Assembly (NCBI GenBank): GCA_937924775.1 | Contig: CALDUT010000018.1 | Span: 62,001-126,000, forward strand | Reading direction: 5' to 3' | From: an uncultured Gemmata sp. | Lineage (GTDB): Bacteria; Planctomycetota; Planctomycetia; Gemmatales; Gemmataceae | DNA: 64,000 nucleotides | In this document: one piece after another, positions 1 to 8,064 of the stretch | Layout: each line of letters opens with the position of its first letter | Numbering within the stretch: the stretch's first letter is position 1 | Notes under the pieces: generated by a model | Databases searched by the model: none | What the model saw: only the letters and a program-made list of their open reading frames with translations | What the model was told of the DNA's origin: nothing | Program-made: the position numbers and the translations under genes

Positions 1-1
1 T

Positions 2-343
2 CACGATGTGGCGCCTGTGGATCCGCGCGTTCATATCATCATGGACCTGAAATGCCCCGATAGCGGCGAAAGCCATCGCAACCGCTGGGCCAATCTGGAG
101 GTGCTGAAACCGACCGACGAAATCAAATTCGTGATCGCCTCCCGAGCGGATTGGGAATGGACCGAACAGACCATCCGCCACTACCAGCTCGACACGCGGT
201 TCACCTGTTTGGTCAGTTGTGTTTTTGGGGCGGTTCAACCTGTGGAGTTGGCCCGTTGGCTACTCGCTTCCCCGTTGCATCGGGTCCGGATGCAGTTGCA
301 GATGCACAAATACATCTGGGACCCCAGCGCCCGCGGCGTTTAA
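2..343 (+). CDS. queE: 7-carboxy-7-deazaguanine synthase, C-terminal part (partial)
   Basis: This is the 3' part of a gene that begins before the window; the frame is open from base 2. QueE is a radical-SAM enzyme that makes 7-carboxy-7-deazaguanine in the queuosine/7-deazaguanine pathway. The visible part carries the family's late motifs: MDLKCPDSGE followed by SHRN, and the closing QLQMHKYIWDP signature near the stop. The radical-SAM CxxxCxxC loop lies upstream and cannot be seen. queA, another queuosine gene, is at 37.2 kb, so the pathway genes are not clustered here. Identification rests on the C-terminal signature only, but that signature is distinctive. Confidence 0.88.
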   Translation, partial: HDVAPVDPRVHIIMDLKCPDSGESHRNRWANLEVLKPTDEIKFVIASRADWEWTEQTIRHYQLDTRFTCLVSCVFGAVQPVELARWLLASPLHRVRMQLQMHKYIWDPSARGV

Positions 344-702
344 CCCCGCCGCCAGGCCTCCGGAGGGGGTGGTGATCACAGCCGCCGATGGCGTCCTGCG
401 GTGTTGCGCTGCCGTGTGGAACGCGGGGGTGAAACCGTCGTTCACGGTGTTGGGCGGCGGGGCGAAGCCGGAGGCGTGGCCAGCGAACAGAAAGCGATCG
501 CCCGCCGCACCGCCGGCGGGAGTTCACGTCCTTCTTATTTACTTCTTACTCAGCTATCACAAAACGGGTGTTACATCAGGACCCCAAGTGACGCATCACC
601 CAAGCCCGCCGATTTTCCGTCCCATTCTTCCGGGTGCGCTTGGCGTGGCGAACCGCGCAATACTACGATAAGCACCAACATCTCAAGGGGGAGAACCACG
701 CC
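344..702. other. Intergenic gap after queE
   Basis: This gap of about 360 bases separates queE from the aminotransferase gene. I see no convincing gene, tRNA or strong terminator. The last stretch, about 527-600, is relatively AT-rich and could hold the promoter of the downstream gene, but no clean -35/-10 pair stands out. A purine-rich AAGGGGGAGA at 685-694 is a plausible ribosome binding site for the ATG at 703. Confidence 0.4.
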
Positions 703-2076
703 ATGGTGGTGGCTACGACAATGCGTCTGGTCGATCGTTACACGGCGGAATTTGCCGGGTCCAAACAGCGTTTCGAGATCGCAAAAGGATTGTTTCCCTG
801 TGGCGTTACCCACGATGCCCGCATGATGGAACCGTTTCCCGTCTACATCACCCACGCCCAAGGGGCGTATAAGTGGGATGTCGATGGCCACCGGCTCACC
901 GATTACTTCGTCGGTCACGGTTCGCACATTCTCGGCCACGGCCCCGAGGATGTCGTCGCCGCGGTGCAACAGCAGATGGCCAAGGGAACGCATTACGGGG
1001 CCTGTCACGATCTGGAAATCGCGTGGGGGCAATGGGTTCGTCAACTGATCCCCAGTGCGGAGCGGGTTCGCTTCACCGGCAGCGGCACGGAAGCCACCCT
1101 CATGGCCCTGCGGCTGGCGCGGCTCTACACCGGGCGGCCCAAGTTCCTCAAATTCCACGGGCACTTCCACGGCTGGCACGATTATGTCGCGATCAGTGCC
1201 GACTACCCCTACGACGCCCCCGGGGTGCCCGGCGTACCTGCCGATGTCGCCAAGCATTGCGTGGCCATTCCCCCCAACGACCTCAACCGCGTTGAAGCGA
1301 CGCTCAAAACCGACGTCGACATCGGTGCGGTGATTCTCGAACCCACCGGCGGCCACTGGGGGGCGGTCCCTATTCGCGGCGAATTTCTGAAAGGGCTCCG
1401 AGAAATCTGCAGCCGTTATCATCGAATTTTAATCTTTGACGAAGTGATCACGGGCTTCCGCGTCGCGCCCGGCGGGGCCCAAGCCTTCTACGGGGTCACT
1501 CCAGACCTCACCACCCTGGCAAAGATACTCGCCGGCGGCTTACCAGGGGGCTGTGTCGCGGGCCGAGCCGACATTCTCGCTTTCATCGAACCGCGACCGG
1601 GTCAACCGAAAATGCGCCATCCGGGCACCTACAACGCCAATCCTCTGTCGGCCTCGGCCGGAGTGGCGACACTCCAACGCATCGCCACCGGCCAACCCTG
1701 CGACCGGGCCAACGCGGCCGGCATCCGACTTCGTAACAAATTGAACACACTTTTCGAAAGCCGCGATTGGCCGTGGATCGCTTATGGCGACTTCAGCATG
1801 ATTCGCGTCATTCCTGGCTATCGCGGACCGCGGCCCAGCACCACCGCCGGCGTCAACGATGGCTTTATCCCCTTCAACGGGGATGTCAACCAACTCGATG
1901 GGCCGAAGAACTCCCAGCAGTTCCACGCTTTGCGTCAGGCGATGTTACTCCACGGTGTCGATTGGTGGGGGTTCGCCGGGATGACCAGTTGCGAACACAC
2001 CGACGCGGTCATCGACCATACCGTCGCGGCCTTCGAGGCCAGTATCGAGCTTCTCACTGCCGAAGGGATCGTCTGA
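703..2076 (+). CDS. Class III aminotransferase, glutamate-1-semialdehyde aminomutase-like
   Basis: A PLP-dependent fold-type I enzyme of 457 residues. Key features are the phosphate-binding GSGTEA segment (about 126-131), the HGHFHGWHD motif (about 152-160), the cofactor Asp in IFDEVITGFR (D246) and the Schiff-base Lys in TLAKILAGGLPGG (K274). These match the GSA aminomutase/class III family. HemL converts glutamate-1-semialdehyde to 5-aminolevulinate, but many planctomycete relatives are paralogues of unknown substrate. The N-terminus and the C-terminal half (about 370-440) look divergent from classical HemL, so I do not give the symbol. The start is set at 703 because AAGGGGGAGA lies just upstream; an in-frame codon 69 bases earlier has no such site. 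No partner genes adjoin it. Confidence 0.85.
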   Translation: MVVATTMRLVDRYTAEFAGSKQRFEIAKGLFPCGVTHDARMMEPFPVYITHAQGAYKWDVDGHRLTDYFVGHGSHILGHGPEDVVAAVQQQMAKGTHYGACHDLEIAWGQWVRQLIPSAERVRFTGSGTEATLMALRLARLYTGRPKFLKFHGHFHGWHDYVAISADYPYDAPGVPGVPADVAKHCVAIPPNDLNRVEATLKTDVDIGAVILEPTGGHWGAVPIRGEFLKGLREICSRYHRILIFDEVITGFRVAPGGAQAFYGVTPDLTTLAKILAGGLPGGCVAGRADILAFIEPRPGQPKMRHPGTYNANPLSASAGVATLQRIATGQPCDRANAAGIRLRNKLNTLFESRDWPWIAYGDFSMIRVIPGYRGPRPSTTAGVNDGFIPFNGDVNQLDGPKNSQQFHALRQAMLLHGVDWWGFAGMTSCEHTDAVIDHTVAAFEASIELLTAEGIV

Positions 2077-2300
2077 AAACTTCACGCGGCGAGCGAATTG
2101 TGGGAATCCTCGTGGAATCTCGGATCGCAGCAGCAATAGCCGGAATTTTGGGCCCCGGAAGCGGTGGTGAATCAACCATCTTCCGGCAGAGCGCATATGA
2201 GCCTCACTTGGCCTCTCAGGGGGCTTTCTGGCTGCCGGGGCGTGGGCGGTTGCGGTATTGTTATGCTCATCTGCGTCGCCCCTTTTTCGGAGCCTTTCCC

Positions 2301-3569
2301 ATGCGGTTATTCCTCACAGCATTACCGCTCACGGCACTCGCCATACTCACCCCCCCTGCAGTCGTTCGCCCGGCCGACTTTCCGCCGGTGGCCCAATTAC
2401 CTTCGATCCCCGATTTCCCCGACCTTCTGACCCTGCGCGACGGAACCAAGATCAGCACCCAGAAAGAGTGGGAAGACAAACGGCGACCGGAACTGAAACA
2501 ACTCTTGGAAACCTACATGTACGGGCGCTACCCGGCCAAGCCGCAGAAAATCGCCGCGAAGGTCCTTTTCGACGATGCCCAGGCCTTCAACGGGAAAGGA
2601 ACCCTCCGCGAAGTGGAGATCACCTTCGGCCCCGACGATTGGCCAAAGCTGTACCTTTTGGTCGCCGTGCCGAATGGGAAAACTCCGGCGCCGTGCTTTG
2701 TCGGGGCTAATTTTGGTGGCAATCACCTGCTGACGACGCACGACAAGGTTCGTATCCCCACCGCGTGGGTACCGGATCGTTACCCAGGTGTGATGAAGAA
2801 CCAAGCTACCGCCGCCGGCCGCGGTCAGCAAGCCGATACCTGGCCGTTGTCTCAGATTATCGACAACGGCTACGCGGTCGCCACCTTCTACTGCGGCGAC
2901 ATTCAACCCGACCGGCCTTTCGTTCGCGAGGGCATGCGTGCGACCCTTCCCGAGGGTAGCAAAGACCCGACCGAAACCGCGACCATCATGTGGTGGGCGT
3001 GGGGAATTCACCGGGCTGTCGATTATCTGGTGACCGATCCGAGCATCGACGCCAAGCGGCTGGCGGTGGTGGGGCATTCTCGCCTGGGCAAAACCGCGTT
3101 TTTGGCCGGGGCGTTCGACGACCGGATCGCGGTGGTGATTCCCCACCAATCCGGCTGCGGCGGCGCGGCCCCCAGCCGCAGCAAAAATGAGAAAGCCGAA
3201 ACCGTCAAACGCATCACCACCAGCTTTCCCCATTGGTTCTGCGGCCACTTCAAACTCTTCGGCGACGATGTCACAAAGCTACCCTTCGATCAGCACGCCC
3301 TGGTGGCCCTCTGCGCCCCGCGGCCGGTGCTGCTGACCAACGCCGAGGACGACCAATGGGCCAACCCCAGCGGCCAATTCGATGTGCTTCAGGCGGCCGC
3401 CCCGGTCTACCGACTCTATGGCGATTCTCAGCCAGTTGCGGAGAAAATGCCGCAACTGAATATCCTCAGTGATGCCCGGCTCGGTTACTTCATCCGCCCC
3501 GGCAAACACGCCATGACCCCAGCCGATTGGAAAATCTACATGCAATTCACGGACAAGTGGCTGAAGTGA
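2301..3569 (+). CDS. Secreted CE15-like (glucuronoyl esterase family) alpha/beta hydrolase
   Basis: A 422-residue protein with an N-terminal signal peptide (hydrophobic stretch about 3-18, ending near PAVVRPAD). The nucleophile motif GHSRLGK (S260) matches the G-x-S-R-x-G-K signature of carbohydrate esterase family 15, and the late GKHAMTPADW segment (H403) supplies the expected catalytic His. CE15 enzymes cleave ester bonds between lignin and glucuronic acid side chains of xylan; bacterial members vary in substrate. No other polysaccharide-degrading genes lie nearby, so the substrate cannot be inferred from context. The ATG at 2301 is chosen because it starts directly with the signal peptide; the open frame upstream overlaps the aminotransferase gene in another frame and is not coding. 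Confidence 0.87.
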   Translation: MRLFLTALPLTALAILTPPAVVRPADFPPVAQLPSIPDFPDLLTLRDGTKISTQKEWEDKRRPELKQLLETYMYGRYPAKPQKIAAKVLFDDAQAFNGKGTLREVEITFGPDDWPKLYLLVAVPNGKTPAPCFVGANFGGNHLLTTHDKVRIPTAWVPDRYPGVMKNQATAAGRGQQADTWPLSQIIDNGYAVATFYCGDIQPDRPFVREGMRATLPEGSKDPTETATIMWWAWGIHRAVDYLVTDPSIDAKRLAVVGHSRLGKTAFLAGAFDDRIAVVIPHQSGCGGAAPSRSKNEKAETVKRITTSFPHWFCGHFKLFGDDVTKLPFDQHALVALCAPRPVLLTNAEDDQWANPSGQFDVLQAAAPVYRLYGDSQPVAEKMPQLNILSDARLGYFIRPGKHAMTPADWKIYMQFTDKWLK

Positions 3570-3814
3570 CGCTCCCGGTCCGCAGCGGATCAGATGGTCG
3601 CCACTGACGCATCGCAGCGCAGAATTTCCACCAGCGCAGGCTTCGCGCCCCGGCGGCGGTCTGCCATCATACGCGCCCATGGAGGGACAGGCCTTTCCAT
3701 CAGAATCCCGCGGACGGATGCGGATTGCGACGCCGTGCTGTGAGTTTCACCCATGAATGCCGATGGCGCCGCCCTCTTCGCGGCAAGACGCACAACCACA
3801 TCAGGGATCGAGGG

Positions 3815-4021
3815 GCCCGCTATCTGGTCGGTTGGAAAGCCGCCGGGCAGCTTTCGGTCCTGCATCTGAAGTACAACCCGATCACCGATGCCGGGGCGGT
3901 GGTATTGCTCGACAGCCCCGATTTGCACAACCTCGAGGGCCTTCAGCTCAGCGGCACCAGCGAGCTGACCGCAGCCCGGATGGCCACCCGCTGCCGCTAT
4001 CACCATCTTTCGTATCACTGA
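3815..4021 (+). pseudogene. Leucine-rich repeat remnant
   Basis: A short open stretch encodes about two leucine-rich repeats, with segments such as LSVLHLKYNPITDAGAVVLL and LEGLQLSGTSELTAARMA. The LxxLxLxxNxITDxGA pattern is typical of the LRR proteins abundant in Gemmata-like planctomycetes. There is no credible start, signal peptide or companion domain, and the upstream part of the same frame (3725-3814) is arginine-rich and looks non-coding. It is most likely the decayed end of a larger LRR gene. The rest of the 3570-4066 gap shows nothing else I can support. Confidence 0.5.
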
Positions 4022-4066
4022 ACTCGTCTGGGGCTTGCTGCCCCCGGGTCCGTGCGGTGGAGCCTG

Positions 4067-6418
4067 TCACTTCAGCTCCTCGAACGGTTTGTTCATGATG
4101 GGGTATTTCTTCCAGTCTTTGTAGTCGAAGTGCCACCATTCTTCTTCGTAGACGCGGAAACCTTCAGCCTCCATAAGGCGGCGGAGCAAGTCGCGGTGCC
4201 AGCGCTGCCGGGAGGTGCCGCCCAGATAGTCGGGGAACGCCCGATCGGAGAATTCATCGTAGCCGCTGACCATTTCCACCGGTTGGCCGGTTTTCAGCTC
4301 GTACAGCGACACATCAACAGCGCAGCCGCGATTGTGTCGGGAACCTGTCGCCGGATCGGCCACGAAGTTATGGAACTTTTCCGGGGTGGCGTCCCAAAAC
4401 ATCTTGGTGACATACCACGGCCGGTAGGCGTCGTAGATCAACAGCCCGTAACCGTATTCGGCCAGTTGCTGATGCACGCGGGCCAGTGCTTCCGCGGCCG
4501 GTTTCTGCAGATACGCCTTGGCTTGTGTGTAAAACGGTGTGCCCAGGAAGTTGTTGGCGGTGGCGTAGCGGATGTCGAATTTCAGCCCATCGATGGTGGC
4601 CAGATCGACTAATTGCGGCGGGAGAAATTCGCCCATCTCTTGGGGCGGCTGCGCGGCCAGGGCGGCTTTCCGTACCTCGGCGATGGGTTTCACCGGCTGA
4701 ATACGGAATGTGCCGCCGTTGTCGTCAGCGCTTGTGCGCCGGTCCATCACCACGCTGGCCACCGTCACTTTCGTGGCCCGGCCGTTGGCATCGCGGGTGA
4801 AAACGAGCTTTTCACCGTGGTACATGCCGCGATCGGCCGGAAAGGCGAAGACGTTTTCGGATTCCTCCGTCAGCGGGTCGATCTCGGTATGTTCGATGAG
4901 GGCGAACAATTGTCCGTCGTGTTCATAGATGATGAGGGGGAGATGATCCCAGCCGTACTCGCCGATGAGGCCGCGGTATTTGGCCGGGGCCGGGTCCGGC
5001 GGGCTGCGACGCGGGTTCTCTTTGCGGAACGTGGTGGTGCCGATAGTGAGGGCATCGCTGCTGCGGGTCAATTTCGTACCCCATTCCTGGCGATCGTCCA
5101 CCACGAGGGCCTCGCCGAGTTGGCGGAGCCGCAAGCGGGCACCGCCGGTGTTGGTTTGCAGATACAATTGGCCGAAACTGGGAATAAGCTCCAGTGTAGT
5201 CCCGAAAGCTCGGTAGCGGCCCGCAACAGCCGTGATGGCGTCGGCCGTCAGCGGTTGGCTGGTGGCGATTGTCGGCTGGGGCCGGCCGGCTTTGACCGCG
5301 AGCATCTGCCGCAGCGCGTCATTCGCTATGCGATTGGTGACACCGTTGGTCGCATCCCGGGACGACATAACAATCACGCCGAGTTTTTCATCGGGCAATA
5401 GGCTGAAGGTGGTGGCGAAGCCGTAGATGGCCCCGCCGTGGCCGACACGACGCTTCCCTTCGAATTCACTCACCAGAAAGCCCAGGCCGAAGCCAGACTG
5501 AGTTCCTTTGGGGACAAACTGCGGGCGGAACATCTCGGCCAGTGTTTCGGTTTTCAACAACCGCCGCCCCTGCACCGTGCCACCGGCGAAGAGCATCGAC
5601 TGAAACCGCGCTAGGTCGACAACGGTGGAGTAGAGGCAACCGGCTGGAGCCACCCCCAATTCAAATGTCGGTGCGGGGAATTCCTTGCCGTGATAGGTCC
5701 ACATCACCGCGTCGGCCACTCGCCGCTGCAGCGCCGGGGTGAGGACAAACCCGCTTGACGTCATCCCCAAGGGTTCGAGGAGACGGCGTTGCACATACTT
5801 GGCATACTCTTCGCCCTGCGATTTCTCCACCGCGAAGCCAACAACGCCAATGCCGGCGTTGGAATACTTCGTCCGCGATTCTGGCGGATAGACCAGACCC
5901 AAGCCGTTGAGGCTCCGCACGCTTTTTTCCAAGGACGGTTCTGAGGGGTCGAAGTAGTTGCCCACCGGGGGTTCACGGATGAGGCCGGAGCGGTGCGCCA
6001 TCAGCATCCGCAGCGTGATTTTCTTGTCGCCGGGTTGGTAGCGGGGCTGAAATTCTGGGATGTAACGGGCGATATCCGCGTCGATGTCGATCTGGCCTTC
6101 GTCCACCAATTGCATCACGGCGATATCGGTGAAGAGTTTCGACACCGACCCGACACGATAGACCGTCTCCGCGGTTGCCGGGATCGTCCGCCGGCGATCC
6201 TGGAAGCCGAACCCCGCGGCCCATACCACCTGTTGATCGTCCACCAGTGCGATGGAGATCGCGGGGATGGCTTTGTCGTCGAGTTCGTGACGGATGAGCT
6301 TTTCCAAAGCTGCGGCCACCGGGCGATAGGGCTCGGTGGGAGCCACCGTTGGCTGCGCTACTGCTGGAGCGGCGCAACCCAGCACCAGCACCAGTGCAAG
6401 AAAGCGTGCGGAAATCAT
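4067..6418 (-). CDS. Fusion of a beta-lactamase-type serine hydrolase and a VanX-like D-Ala-D-Ala dipeptidase
   Basis: This 783-residue exported protein joins two enzyme folds. Residues about 1-21 form a signal peptide ending in AVA. A class C beta-lactamase/penicillin-binding fold follows (about 30-380), with the SVSK nucleophile motif (S91, K94), the YSN triad (185-187) and a later HGG replacing KTG. A beta-rich linker (about 400-560) resembles the C-terminal extension of such hydrolases. The last 190 residues are an M15D dipeptidase with the zinc motif SRHNRGCAVD and the catalytic EEWWHFDY. Both halves act on D-alanyl peptides, so the protein could trim peptidoglycan stem peptides or salvage D-Ala-D-Ala in the periplasm; that is inference. 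The start at 6418 is the ATG that begins the signal peptide. Confidence 0.88.
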   Translation of the reverse strand: MISARFLALVLVLGCAAPAVAQPTVAPTEPYRPVAAALEKLIRHELDDKAIPAISIALVDDQQVVWAAGFGFQDRRRTIPATAETVYRVGSVSKLFTDIAVMQLVDEGQIDIDADIARYIPEFQPRYQPGDKKITLRMLMAHRSGLIREPPVGNYFDPSEPSLEKSVRSLNGLGLVYPPESRTKYSNAGIGVVGFAVEKSQGEEYAKYVQRRLLEPLGMTSSGFVLTPALQRRVADAVMWTYHGKEFPAPTFELGVAPAGCLYSTVVDLARFQSMLFAGGTVQGRRLLKTETLAEMFRPQFVPKGTQSGFGLGFLVSEFEGKRRVGHGGAIYGFATTFSLLPDEKLGVIVMSSRDATNGVTNRIANDALRQMLAVKAGRPQPTIATSQPLTADAITAVAGRYRAFGTTLELIPSFGQLYLQTNTGGARLRLRQLGEALVVDDRQEWGTKLTRSSDALTIGTTTFRKENPRRSPPDPAPAKYRGLIGEYGWDHLPLIIYEHDGQLFALIEHTEIDPLTEESENVFAFPADRGMYHGEKLVFTRDANGRATKVTVASVVMDRRTSADDNGGTFRIQPVKPIAEVRKAALAAQPPQEMGEFLPPQLVDLATIDGLKFDIRYATANNFLGTPFYTQAKAYLQKPAAEALARVHQQLAEYGYGLLIYDAYRPWYVTKMFWDATPEKFHNFVADPATGSRHNRGCAVDVSLYELKTGQPVEMVSGYDEFSDRAFPDYLGGTSRQRWHRDLLRRLMEAEGFRVYEEEWWHFDYKDWKKYPIMNKPFEELK

Positions 6419-6497
6419 GACCACTGACCCATGGGTCGGAGGACAAAGAAGGGCGCGTATCTCCAGCGAGCCTTCGCCCATCGTTGAAACCTTCGGA

Positions 6498-6529
6498 ACA
6501 CTCCCGGAGTGTACCGATTCGCTCCGGGA
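6498..6529. promoter_or_regulatory. Nested inverted repeats upstream of the serine hydrolase gene
   Basis: The sequence ACACTC-CCG-GAGTGT (6498-6512) is a perfect 6-bp inverted repeat. It overlaps a second pair, TCCCGGAG (6502-6509) and CTCCGGGA (6522-6529). They lie 80-110 bases upstream of the serine hydrolase start, between it and the ArsC-like gene transcribed in the same direction. They could form an operator or the stem of an upstream terminator, but no T-tract is obvious. Confidence 0.3.
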
Positions 6530-6625
6530 AGGGAAAACGATTTTCTAGCAACCACGCATGTGCGGGAACGGTTGGAGGTGGTTCTGCGTGCCGAAACGGG
6601 CCGTTGGTTCGGATAGGCCCCCATG

Positions 6626-6985
6626 TCAACCCCACAGTTTCCGCAATCGCTCCATCAGTTCTTCGTTGAAACCGACGACCAAGGTTCGCCCGATCCGCGC
6701 GGTGGGGGCCCGCAAGTTCCCGGTCGGCCCCAGGAGGTGCCCGCGGAGCGTGGCATCGTCGGGGCGATGGTGCTTGAGGTCGAAAATCTCGATCTTTTTG
6801 TACTTGGCGGCAATGAGAGTGTCGATACCCTCCAGCAGTGCCAGCACTTCATCTGCGCCATAGCGAACTTTGTTCGCGTTGATCGTTTCGGCCACACATA
6901 CCGCTTCTTGCTCAAGGAACCCCTGAGCCTTCTTGCAGGTGGTTCACCCCTTGCGTTCGTACAGCCAGTCGATTGTCTTGGGCAT
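6626..6985 (-). CDS. ArsC-family selenoprotein (TGA read as selenocysteine at residue 14)
   Basis: Read from the ATG at 6985 through an in-frame TGA at 6944-6946, this gene gives a 119-residue ArsC/Spx-like thioredoxin-fold protein. The start MPKTIDWLYERKG is followed by Sec14-T-T-C17, the U-x-x-C equivalent of the family's redox motif, then KKAQGFLEQ. The C-terminal part has the family pattern LLGPTGNLRAPTARIG and LVVGFNEEL. A strong Shine-Dalgarno AGGAGG (6991-6996) sits at ideal distance before this ATG, and reading frame and homology-like sequence continue unbroken across the TGA. A gene call that stops at TGA would leave an 89-residue protein starting at a GTG (6895) without the active site. 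A candidate bSECIS hairpin follows the TGA. Substrate is unknown; a thiol-disulphide or arsenate-like reductase role is inferred. Confidence 0.85.
6910..6928 (-). promoter_or_regulatory. Candidate bacterial SECIS element
   Basis: On the minus strand, 15 bases after the TGA, GCTCAGGG-GTT-CCTTGAGC can form an 8-bp stem (one G-U pair) with a 3-base loop starting with G. The loop G is about 24 bases past the TGA, within the usual spacing for a bacterial SECIS recognised by SelB. It is part of the coding sequence, as bSECIS elements are. Confidence 0.65.
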
Positions 6986-7039
6986 ATTCGCCTCCTGGTG
7001 TGATGGGCCCCCAATCCTTCACCCCCCGTCACCCGCGGC

Positions 7040-7936
7040 CTAACGGGCGGGCAACTCGAGGGTGAAGGTGGTTTCGTCGCGGAACGATTGGCTTGGCTCA
7101 TCATACACGCGACGAACCGCTTGCAGTTCCCAACCGTCGATGGTGTAATCGTGATAACCCCACCGGTGCCGTTGCGTCGAACTGCCGCAACAGATCGCGG
7201 GAAACGGCAGCACCTCATTGGCGGGCAGGTAATACCAGCGGTGCCGGTGACCATGCAACCAGAGGCTGATCCCGCACGCGGCGGCCGCATCGCGGACCTC
7301 TGCCCAATTCCGCAACCGGTGCCAGAACGGTTCTGGCCGGTGATTCTCCATCAACAACGGATAATGGCTGACGACTATCCGCGGCCCGGCGTCGAGCTGG
7401 CGGCACAGTTGCCGGAAAGCGGCCAGTTGCCGGGCTTCCACCCGACCGCTAGCATCCCACGCGAAGGTATTCGGCTTCGCGGAGTTGAGAGCGATCAGCC
7501 ACACATGGCCGACTTTCTGGGCGAAGGGGTAGTCGTCGCCATTGACCCGCTGGCCCACCAACCACGGGGCGAAGGCCGCTGCAAACGACCGCTGGCGAAG
7601 ATTGCGGCGAATGTAAACATCGTGATTGCCAGGCACGGCAATACCCGGCGGCACTCCCGGATCACCAACTCCTAAGCGTTGCACGGCCGCGTGGATTTCC
7701 TGCGGGAAACCCAGAGTGCTGGCATCGCCCGAAAACACCAGATGATCGAAGCCGCGTGTGGCGAATTCGTGCCGGAGAGCGGCCATCACATCGTTCGCCT
7801 CGCGAAAGCGGGCGGCGCGACCCAACATCCTCAGGTTCACCCAACCCGCGGTTCGTTTCGTGAACCAGTCACTCGCCTGCCAGCCCAAGGGCTGAGCGGT
7901 GAGGTGAATATCAGAAAAATGGGCCAAGCGGATCAT
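7040..7936 (-). CDS. Calcineurin-like metallophosphoesterase
   Basis: A 298-residue cytoplasmic protein with all the metal-binding blocks of the calcineurin-like phosphoesterase fold: FSDIHL near the N-terminus, FSGDAS, PGNHDVY, SHYPLL and GHRHRWY. These bind a dinuclear metal centre that hydrolyses phosphomono- or diesters. The overall length and block spacing resemble Icc/CpdA-type enzymes, but the substrate is not readable from sequence. The gene runs away from the SDR gene on its other side and lies 54 bases upstream of the ArsC-like selenoprotein gene on the same strand, so the two may be cotranscribed. Confidence 0.85.
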   Translation of the reverse strand: MIRLAHFSDIHLTAQPLGWQASDWFTKRTAGWVNLRMLGRAARFREANDVMAALRHEFATRGFDHLVFSGDASTLGFPQEIHAAVQRLGVGDPGVPPGIAVPGNHDVYIRRNLRQRSFAAAFAPWLVGQRVNGDDYPFAQKVGHVWLIALNSAKPNTFAWDASGRVEARQLAAFRQLCRQLDAGPRIVVSHYPLLMENHRPEPFWHRLRNWAEVRDAAAACGISLWLHGHRHRWYYLPANEVLPFPAICCGSSTQRHRWGYHDYTIDGWELQAVRRVYDEPSQSFRDETTFTLELPAR

Positions 7937-8064
7937 CAGCGAGCGCGGGTTTCAGAAGACAGCGTGAGGAAATACAATGGCCGTACCGGTGCGGCTGGGC
8001 AGAAGGTCCTGGCAACCCCCGGTTGGCGTCGTCGCGATCATCACCTGTTTCCCCCTCCCATCCT

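Noticed and set aside
571-1422. Open frame of 283 codons opposite the aminotransferase gene
   Set aside because: It overlaps a gene with full PLP-enzyme motifs on the other strand and shows no family pattern.
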